Notes under the pieces: generated by a model
The model's input: only the letters and a program-made list of their open reading frames with translations
Told to the model about the DNA's origin: nothing
Databases searched by the model: none
Made by a program: the position numbers and the translations under genes
Shown: positions 5,867 through 11,196 of the stretch, piece by piece
Numbering within the stretch: the stretch's first letter is position 1
How the letters are laid out: each line of letters starts with the position of its first letter
Assembly: GCA_934370915.1 (NCBI GenBank)
Contig: CAKRNI010000076.1
Coordinates: forward strand, 1 to 11,196
Length of the DNA stretch: 11,196 nucleotides
Reading direction: 5' to 3'
From: an uncultured Lachnospiraceae bacterium
Lineage (GTDB): Bacteria; Bacillota; Clostridia; Lachnospirales; Lachnospiraceae

Positions 5867-6787
5867 ATGAAAAAGACATCTCTTGTCATCATGGCAGCAG
5901 GAATTGGAAGCCGTTTTGGCGGCGGGATCAAGCAGCTTGCCCCGGTTGGACCGAGCGGTGAGATCATTATGGACTATTCGATCCATGATGCCCTGGAAGC
6001 AGGATTTGATAAAATTATCTTTATTATAAGAAAAGATCTGGAAAAGGATTTCAAGGAGATCATCGGAAACCGTATCGAAAAGATTGCTCCGGTAGAGTAC
6101 GCGTATCAGGAGATGGACGATCTCCCGGAGGGCTTCTCTGTTCCGGAAGGAAGAAAGAAACCGTGGGGAACCGGTCAGGCGATCCTTGCGGCGAGAAATT
6201 TAATTAAGGAGCCGTTCCTTGTCATCAATGCGGATGACTATTACGGAAAAGAAGGTTTCAGGATCGTCCATGATTACATGGTAAACGAGATGGATGATAC
6301 GAAGGACACCTTCGATATGTGTATGGCAGGATTTATCCTCTCCAACACCTTAAGCGAAAACGGCCCTGTAACCCGCGGCGTGTGCACCGTGGATGATCAT
6401 GGATATCTTTCCAAGGTCACAGAGACATATGATGTATATAAGGCCGAGGACGGCATGCACGCGGCAGACCACGACGGAAACCCGGTTACCGTGACAGAAG
6501 ATCAGCATGTCTCCATGAATATGTTCGGTCTCCCGGCCTCCTTCGTAAAAGAACTGGAAAACGGTTTCCCGGAATTCCTCTCCGGCGTAAAAGAGGGAGA
6601 TCTGAAGGCAGAGTACCTTCTTCCGGCAGTGATCGACGGATGCATCCACAGCGGAAAAGGAACTGTCCGTGTGCTTGAGACAAAGGATAAATGGTTTGGA
6701 GTTACCTACAAGGAGGACAAACCGGCTGTTGTAGCATCGATCCAGAAGCTGGTAGATGCAGGTGTTTATCCCAAAAAGTTATTCTAA
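5867..6787 (+). CDS. Sugar-phosphate nucleotidyltransferase-like protein (NTP_transferase fold)
   Basis: A 306-residue cytoplasmic GT-A-type nucleotidyltransferase. Residues 9-23 (MAAGIGSRFGGGIKQ) are the NTP-binding signature loop with its Arg and Lys. Residues 99-104 (PWGTGQ) resemble the base and sugar-binding segment of UTP/GTP sugar transferases. NADD at 121-124 supplies the metal-binding aspartates. Such enzymes couple a sugar 1-phosphate, or occasionally a choline or other phosphate, to a nucleotide and release pyrophosphate. The sequence is not close enough to classical GalU, GlmU or RmlA for me to name the substrate. ATG 5867 has AGGAGG at 5853-5858 eight bases upstream. It is transcribed alone from its own promoter, so the neighbours do not help to assign a pathway. 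Confidence 0.8.
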   Translation: MKKTSLVIMAAGIGSRFGGGIKQLAPVGPSGEIIMDYSIHDALEAGFDKIIFIIRKDLEKDFKEIIGNRIEKIAPVEYAYQEMDDLPEGFSVPEGRKKPWGTGQAILAARNLIKEPFLVINADDYYGKEGFRIVHDYMVNEMDDTKDTFDMCMAGFILSNTLSENGPVTRGVCTVDDHGYLSKVTETYDVYKAEDGMHAADHDGNPVTVTEDQHVSMNMFGLPASFVKELENGFPEFLSGVKEGDLKAEYLLPAVIDGCIHSGKGTVRVLETKDKWFGVTYKEDKPAVVASIQKLVDAGVYPKKLF

Positions 6788-6820
6788 GATCACTGCATAA
6801 GTGTAGTTTGAACGGTCGGT

Positions 6821-6831
6821 GTATGACATAC
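6821..6831. repeat. Short perfect palindrome GTATGaCATAC
   Basis: An 11-base inverted repeat with 5-bp arms about a single central A, between the nucleotidyltransferase stop and the hairpin at 6856. It could be an operator half-site pair for the downstream two-gene unit. It is short enough to arise by chance. Confidence 0.25.
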
Positions 6832-6855
6832 GCATAGTGAAGTAAAATGGTAGCT

Positions 6856-6919
6856 TTCCCGCTCTTTTTTGCATATGATAATCCTGTATAGGGATCAGCA
6901 AAGGAGCGGGAACGTTTTT
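6856..6919 (+). promoter_or_regulatory. Hairpin with T tract that sequesters the next ribosome-binding site
   Basis: TTCCCGCTC (6856-6864) pairs perfectly with GAGCGGGAA (6904-6912). Further pairs of TTTT (6865-6868) with AAAG (6900-6903) and GC with GC (6871-6872, 6898-6899) extend the stem. The 3' arm contains the whole AAAGGAG Shine-Dalgarno (6900-6906) of the next gene. The stem is followed by CG and then TTTTT (6915-6919), directly abutting the ATG at 6920. It therefore has the form of an intrinsic terminator and of a translational block at once. It may simply end the upstream transcript, or act as a regulated leader. Confidence 0.6.
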
Positions 6920-7273
6920 ATGGAGAAGATTCCATGGATGCTTTACCGAAGAGAAGATCGGATCAGGGAACCGGAGAGGAGCGGGAATGAATTCCGCTCA
7001 GAACTCGATTACTTAAGAGGACTTTACCCGGTTTCGGCAAAGAAAAGCCAGATTCTGGCAGAGGAGGCGTGTGATCTTCTGGAATATCCGGAAAGTCCTA
7101 TGTATGACGAGTATCCGGATCGGGAATTCCTATATCGGGAGCTCTCAAAGGTGCGGGAACGCCACCCGGAGGAGACCGCGGGAGAAAAAGAAGAGCAGGA
7201 CCTGTTGCAGGTCATGCTTGTGAATGAAATATATCGGAGACGAATTTTAAAAAGGGCAGTGACAGATAGATAG
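6920..7273 (+). CDS. Uncharacterised 117-aa acidic protein
   Basis: I do not recognise a named family with certainty, though the MYDEYPDREFLYREL stretch and the ending VNEIYRRR look like a small-protein family I recall from Lachnospiraceae. The protein is highly charged, has no membrane segment or signal peptide, and is probably mostly helical with a coiled-coil-like centre (LAEEACDLLEYPE). ATG 6920 is preferred: AAGGAG at 6901-6906 lies upstream, although the 13-base spacing is long. In-frame alternatives are ATG 6875 (no purine-rich site) and ATG 6938. The Shine-Dalgarno is buried in the hairpin at 6856-6912. It ends 17 bases before the 819-aa gene with no terminator between, so the two probably form one transcript. 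A cytoplasmic regulatory or partner role for the membrane protein is possible but unsupported. Confidence 0.7.
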   Translation: MEKIPWMLYRREDRIREPERSGNEFRSELDYLRGLYPVSAKKSQILAEEACDLLEYPESPMYDEYPDREFLYRELSKVRERHPEETAGEKEEQDLLQVMLVNEIYRRRILKRAVTDR

Positions 7274-7290
7274 AGTGAGGAAACAGGAAG

Positions 7291-9750
7291 ATGAAGACCG
7301 CAAAGAAAATCATGATCCTGCTGCTTATTTTTGTTGCAGCAGGGATCGTTTATTTTATACATCCAGTCGGAAAAAAAGAAGAGCATGGGATTACAGAATA
7401 TACGGCGATGGAGAAGGCAAAATTTCCGGTGCTCTATGCGTTGATGGGAGAACGGGAGATGGCACCGGTGTTCGGACAGACGGAAGAACGCGGTGTGACC
7501 GCAGGCCGCGGCAGCCTGATCGTTCTTCCGGAAGATCGAAGATTGAAGATACGGTTCGACGGCACAGAAAAAATTCAGAAATTGCGGTATGAGATCCGCA
7601 GCCTTAATACAGAAGATCTGATCGAGCGAACAAACGTCGAGTCTTTTGAGGCAGATGCCATGAGTGCGGAGCTTCCGATCCAGAATCTTCTGGATCAGGG
7701 GAAAGAATATCTGCTCGGTGTCTGTGCAGAACTTTCTGACAGATCTGAAGTCTGGTACTACATGCGGATCATAGAGCAGGATCAGGATCATGTAAATGAG
7801 ATGCTGGCGCTTGCGGAGGGGTTCTCCTCCAAGACGTATAAGTACAGTGACGCCCAGAGCCTGACCATGTATATGGAGACCTCCCCCGGTGCAAACAGTA
7901 CATCTTTGGGAACCGTGACGCTGAAGGACACTTTTTCCCAGCTCACATGGGGATCCCTGAACGTGGAGCGGTCCGGAGAGGCATACACAAAATTAAAGGA
8001 ACTGTCCGGAAACCTTGCCAACGTGGAGATCACGTCCCATGTAACAGCGAAGAACGGTGAAAAGACGGAAACCTACGAGGTGACAGAAAATTTCACAATG
8101 AAATGGTCGTCCCAGAGAATCTACATGATGGACTATGAGAGAACCATGACAGAACTTTTCACCGGGGATTCGGATCTTTTCACCGGAAAGCGGATCATCC
8201 TCGGAATTGGAGATGGAGACGGTGTCCATGCTGTAAAGAGCACAGGCGGCCAGTACACAGCGTTCGTGACAGACCGGGAGCTGTGGGCTTATGACAGCGG
8301 CGGAAATGTGGGGGCCAGAGTGTTTGCTTTCGGCGGAGCCGCATCCGGCGATATCCGGGATAATGTCCCGGAACATGGCGTTGAGATCCTTTCTGTAGAT
8401 GAGGATGGCGGAATCGACTTTATTGTTTACGGAAGGATGAACCGCGGGATCCATGAAGGCAGTACGGGGATTTCCTACTATCATTATGCGATGGATCAGA
8501 ATGCTCTGGAGGAGAAATTCTTTATTCCGTCCACAGAAGGCTATGAGGAGCTGAAGAGTGATCTCTCCGTCCTCGCCCATCGGGGCACGAACGGAATCTT
8601 CTATTTTTATATGGATCATGGAATCTATGGGATCGATCTGAAGAGCCTGGAATATGTGGCGATCACATCTGGTCTTACGAAGGACCAGCTCGCAGTCAGC
8701 GCGGACCATTCCCGGGCAGCCTGGCAGGAGAATACGGGAATCTGGGATTCCCAGACGATCCAGATCATGGATCTCGACACCGGAGATAAGACCCAGCTCG
8801 GCGGTGAAGCAGGTTCCGTATCAAGAATTCTGGGATTTGTCGGAAATGACTGCATTTACGGAACCGGAGACAGCGGGGATTACCTGATGTCCAATGGTCG
8901 TGTGATGGGACTGTATTTAAAGAGCATCGATATCGTGGACCGTGAGATGAAATCCGTGATGCATTATGAGAAGCCGGGCTCCTGGATCCGCGAGGTGTCT
9001 GTGGATGACAGCCGGATCCATATGAAGACGGTGGACAGCAAAAACGGATTTTTCGGGACATATTCCGAGGATACGCTGGTCTGCAATGCGGAAGTCCTTT
9101 CGGGAAAAACCGACGATATCGGCTGGTATGCTTCGGACCAGAAAGGACAGGTTTTGTTTGTCCAGCTTGACCGGGATATTGAGACGGCGAAGAAAAAGAT
9201 CCGCCAGGCGTCTCCCAAGCTGGCGGAGAACACCGGGACTGTAAAACCGGTGGCATCAGCGTCATGCAAAACGACGGAATTTTATGCCTACGGGCGGGGA
9301 CGGTTTCTCGGACGATTCGTGGATTTTGCAGATGCGGCGGAGACTGCGTACAACCATATGGGATTTGTGACGGCAGGACGTGACCGGACCATATGGGTCC
9401 GCGGAAACAGGGCGAGCGCTTCCTATATCAGGGATATCTCATCGGCCTCCAGACTGATGGAGCGGTACCGGGATTCATTTGTATCAAACCAGATGATGGA
9501 GGATGGAACATTCCTTCTCGATGCGTCCGGCAGCAGGATCGTGCAGGTGCTGTATTTTGTGGGACAGAATATTCCGGTACTGGCGTACACCGGTGAGGGA
9601 ATCTCTATGTATCTGACCGGCTATGACCAGACGCATGTCCGTGTGTACCATCCGGAGAGCGGTGCGACAGAAGTCCTGTCCATGGAAACGGCGAACCAGA
9701 TATTCGGTGCGGCAGGATGTGACTTTGTCTGCTGCATTCCTGCGGATTAA
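7291..9750 (+). CDS. Large membrane-anchored extracytoplasmic protein with beta-propeller-like and degenerate C39-like regions
   Basis: An 819-residue protein. Residues 1-6 are basic and residues 8-23 form one hydrophobic segment (MILLLIFVAAGIVYFI) with no lipobox, so it is a signal anchor and the rest faces outside. Residues about 30-300 are beta-rich (IRSLNTEDLIERT, PIQNLL) and unassigned. Residues about 300-640 contain repeated strand blocks such as LAVSADHSRAAW, IMDLDTGDKTQL and GIYGIDLKSLEYV, like a WD/TolB-type propeller. Residues about 660-710 (FYAYGRGRFLGRF, WVRGNRAS) form a small domain. Residues about 725-819 (VLYFVGQNIPVLAYTGEG, MYLTGYDQTHVRVYHP) resemble a C39_2 peptidase-like domain, but the catalytic His of the usual GHxVVxTGY and an obvious catalytic Cys are missing. 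GAGG at 7277-7280 is ten bases before the ATG. I recall similar proteins in Lachnospiraceae but no known function. A sensory or scaffold role at the envelope is inference. Confidence 0.75.
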   Translation: MKTAKKIMILLLIFVAAGIVYFIHPVGKKEEHGITEYTAMEKAKFPVLYALMGEREMAPVFGQTEERGVTAGRGSLIVLPEDRRLKIRFDGTEKIQKLRYEIRSLNTEDLIERTNVESFEADAMSAELPIQNLLDQGKEYLLGVCAELSDRSEVWYYMRIIEQDQDHVNEMLALAEGFSSKTYKYSDAQSLTMYMETSPGANSTSLGTVTLKDTFSQLTWGSLNVERSGEAYTKLKELSGNLANVEITSHVTAKNGEKTETYEVTENFTMKWSSQRIYMMDYERTMTELFTGDSDLFTGKRIILGIGDGDGVHAVKSTGGQYTAFVTDRELWAYDSGGNVGARVFAFGGAASGDIRDNVPEHGVEILSVDEDGGIDFIVYGRMNRGIHEGSTGISYYHYAMDQNALEEKFFIPSTEGYEELKSDLSVLAHRGTNGIFYFYMDHGIYGIDLKSLEYVAITSGLTKDQLAVSADHSRAAWQENTGIWDSQTIQIMDLDTGDKTQLGGEAGSVSRILGFVGNDCIYGTGDSGDYLMSNGRVMGLYLKSIDIVDREMKSVMHYEKPGSWIREVSVDDSRIHMKTVDSKNGFFGTYSEDTLVCNAEVLSGKTDDIGWYASDQKGQVLFVQLDRDIETAKKKIRQASPKLAENTGTVKPVASASCKTTEFYAYGRGRFLGRFVDFADAAETAYNHMGFVTAGRDRTIWVRGNRASASYIRDISSASRLMERYRDSFVSNQMMEDGTFLLDASGSRIVQVLYFVGQNIPVLAYTGEGISMYLTGYDQTHVRVYHPESGATEVLSMETANQIFGAAGCDFVCCIPAD

Positions 9751-9758
9751 GCGGAAAG

Positions 9759-9793
9759 ATCCATTCCGGACCGGCTATGCCGATGGGATTTTT
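9759..9793 (+). terminator. Possible intrinsic terminator after the 819-aa gene
   Basis: CGGC (9772-9775) and GCCG (9779-9782) with loop TAT form an inner stem. ATCCAT (9759-9764) can pair with ATGGGAT (9783-9789) across a 7-base bulge, and TTTTT follows at 9789-9793. It is imperfect, but correctly placed nine bases after the stop and before the murA promoter. Confidence 0.4.
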
Positions 9794-9831
9794 GTTTCCC
9801 TGCGCCGACCTGCTGAACAGTTACAAAAAAC

Positions 9832-9859
9832 TTTACATTTTTCCAGGATATGTTATAAT
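9832..9859 (+). promoter_or_regulatory. Near-consensus sigma-A promoter of murA
   Basis: TTTACA (9832-9837), a 16-base spacer and a perfect TATAAT (9854-9859) preceded by TGT (extended -10). Transcription should start near 9866, about 66 bases before the murA ATG. Confidence 0.88.
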
Positions 9860-9876
9860 CATAACGAAAACAAGCT

Positions 9877-9908
9877 GGGACGAATGCGGGATAGCTTTGT
9901 CCCTTTTT
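9877..9908 (+). terminator. Terminator-like hairpin inside the murA leader (candidate attenuator)
   Basis: GGGACGAA (9877-9884) pairs with TTTGTCCC (9896-9903, one wobble), with an 11-base loop and TTTTT at 9904-9908. It lies downstream of the predicted start point (near 9866) and upstream of the murA ribosome-binding site, so transcripts from the murA promoter must read through it. A competing helix, AAGCT (9872-9876) with AGCTT (9893-9897), shares bases with the 3' arm and could act as an antiterminator. Confidence 0.6.
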
Positions 9909-9931
9909 AGATATATAGATAGAGGTGCGTA

Positions 9932-11196
9932 ATGGAACAGTACATCATGAAGGGCGGAAATCCGCTTGTAGGAGAAGTAACTATAAGCGGCGCAAAAAAT
10001 GCGGCTCTGGGAATTTTAGCAGCGGCGATCATGACCGATGATGACGTTGTGATCGATAATCTCCCGGATGTCAGCGATATCAATGCTCTTTTAGAGGCAA
10101 TCAGCCATCTTGGAGCGAAGGTTGAGCGTATTGACCGCCATACTGTAAAGATCAATGCGGAAAATATCCACGCGGTGACCGTGGAAGATGAGCATATGAG
10201 AAAAATCCGCGCGTCATATTATTTTATCGGCGCGCTTCTTGGAAAATATAAGAGTGCGGAGGTTCCGCTTCCCGGCGGATGTACGATCGGAAGCCGTCCG
10301 ATCGACCAGCACTTAAAGGGATTCCGTGCACTGGGATCTGATGTAAAGATCGTCCGCGGTGCAGTTGTGGCCCACGCAATCGATCTTGTGGCAAGCCATA
10401 TTTATCTTGATGTGGTTTCTGTCGGCGCTACCATCAATATCATGATGGCCGCAACGATGGCGGAAGGTGAGACGATCCTTGAGAATGTGGCAAAAGAGCC
10501 GCACGTCGTTGACGTCGCAAACTTCTTAAACAGTATGGGCGCAAACATTAAAGGCGCAGGTACGGATGTGATCCGTATCAAAGGTGTAAGACGTCTTCAC
10601 GGAACAAACTATTCGATCATCCCGGATCAGATCGAGGCCGGAACATTTATGTGTGCCGCAGCGATCACCCGCGGTGATATTACCGTAAAAAATGTGATCC
10701 CGAAGCATCTGGAGGCGATCTCCGCAAAGCTCACCGAGATGGGCTGTGAGGTCGTTGAGTTCGACGAGGAGATCCGTGTGGTCGGAAAACCGAGACAGCG
10801 TCACATGAACTTTAAGACACTCCCGTATCCGGGCTTCCCGACCGATATGCAGCCTCAGATGACGGTGGCGCTTGCCCTGGCAGATGGGACAAGTGTTGTG
10901 ACGGAGAGTATCTTTGAGAATCGCTTCAAATATGTGGATGAACTTTCCCGCATGGGTGCGAATATCAAGGTGGAAGGCAGTGTTGCTATCGTTGACGGTG
11001 TCGGAAGCTTCACAGGAGCTCAGGTCGTTGCGCCGGATCTTCGCGCAGGCGCGGCTCTTGTGCTTGCAGGCCTTGCCGCAGACGGATACACGACGGTGGA
11101 CGAGATCGGCTATGTTGAGCGCGGCTACGAGAATTTTGAAGAGAAACTCCGCTCTCTCGGCGCTGTGATCGAGCGCGTGGATTCCGAGAAGGAAGC
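9932..11196 (+). CDS. murA: UDP-N-acetylglucosamine 1-carboxyvinyltransferase MurA (3' partial)
   Basis: MurA transfers enolpyruvate from PEP to UDP-GlcNAc, the first committed step of peptidoglycan synthesis, in the cytoplasm. The frame is open to the window edge, with 421 complete codons visible. The family is usually about 415-435 residues, so only the last few are missing. Hallmarks seen: Lys22-Asn23 in ISGAKNAAL, catalytic Cys117 in [16 protein letters not shown] (the Cys that fosfomycin alkylates, hence the sensitive type), [17 protein letters not shown] with the general-acid/base Asp, and DLRAGAAL with the late conserved Arg. AGAGGTG at 9921-9927 is the ribosome-binding site. It has its own strong promoter and an unusual terminator-like hairpin in its leader, so it is likely controlled at transcription elongation. 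Clostridia often have two murA copies; which one this is cannot be told here. Confidence 0.95.
   Translation, partial: MEQYIMKGGNPLVGEVTISGAKNAALGILAAAIMTDDDVVIDNLPDVSDINALLEAISHLGAKVERIDRHTVKINAENIHAVTVEDEHMRKIRASYYFIGALLGKYKSAEVPLPGGCTIGSRPIDQHLKGFRALGSDVKIVRGAVVAHAIDLVASHIYLDVVSVGATINIMMAATMAEGETILENVAKEPHVVDVANFLNSMGANIKGAGTDVIRIKGVRRLHGTNYSIIPDQIEAGTFMCAAAITRGDITVKNVIPKHLEAISAKLTEMGCEVVEFDEEIRVVGKPRQRHMNFKTLPYPGFPTDMQPQMTVALALADGTSVVTESIFENRFKYVDELSRMGANIKVEGSVAIVDGVGSFTGAQVVAPDLRAGAALVLAGLAADGYTTVDEIGYVERGYENFEEKLRSLGAVIERVDSEKE

Noticed and set aside
8155..8186. Direct repeat of CTTTTCACCGG inside the 819-aa gene
   Set aside because: It is a two-copy, 21-base-spaced repeat that simply encodes LFTG twice; no array or functional element is implied.

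Overview
The window looks like a chromosomal segment from a gut-type member of the Clostridia, most likely Lachnospiraceae. The reasons are moderate GC content, purine-rich Shine-Dalgarno sites before almost every start, extended -10 promoters, and protein families typical of that group. The genus cannot be fixed from the sequence alone. Every convincing gene is on the + strand. Both ends cut a gene: an HD-domain phosphohydrolase at the left edge lacks its N-terminus, and murA at the right edge lacks its last residues.

Layout. (1) 1-534: HD phosphohydrolase, then a 378-base gene-free stretch with a terminator-like hairpin and two larger inverted repeats. (2) 913-2302: a chloramphenicol acetyltransferase-like gene and, 49 bases later, a FadR-type GntR regulator closed by a strong terminator. 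(3) 2486-5669: a clear promoter drives a tight three-gene redox operon. It encodes a GlpA/LhgO-like FAD enzyme with a C-terminal [2Fe-2S] domain, an FAD/NAD(P) pyridine-nucleotide oxidoreductase, and a small cysteine-motif DUF1667 protein. A roughly 95-nt region with strong secondary-structure potential follows. (4) 5789-6787: a sugar-phosphate nucleotidyltransferase-like gene with its own promoter. (5) 6856-9750: a hairpin that buries a ribosome-binding site, then a two-gene unit of an unrecognised 117-aa acidic protein and an 819-aa membrane-anchored extracytoplasmic protein with propeller-like and degenerate C39-peptidase-like parts. (6) 9832-11196: murA with a near-consensus promoter and a terminator-like hairpin placed between promoter and start codon.

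How the genes work together. The three-gene operon probably forms one complex that oxidises a small hydroxylated substrate (glycerol 3-phosphate or a 2-hydroxy acid) and passes electrons through FAD and Fe-S centres to or from NAD(P). The adjacent FadR-type regulator, with an intact metal/ligand site, is its likely controller. No glycerol kinase or glycerol facilitator gene is in view, so the substrate is open. MurA makes the first committed peptidoglycan precursor. The 117-aa/819-aa pair beside it is uncharacterised, and its envelope location is inferred only from the N-terminal anchor.

The most interesting points are the terminator-like hairpin inside the murA leader, the hairpin that hides the ribosome-binding site of the 117-aa gene, the degenerate C39-like domain of the 819-aa protein, and the unresolved substrate of the FadR-linked redox operon. 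No CRISPR array, transposase, tRNA or rRNA was found.
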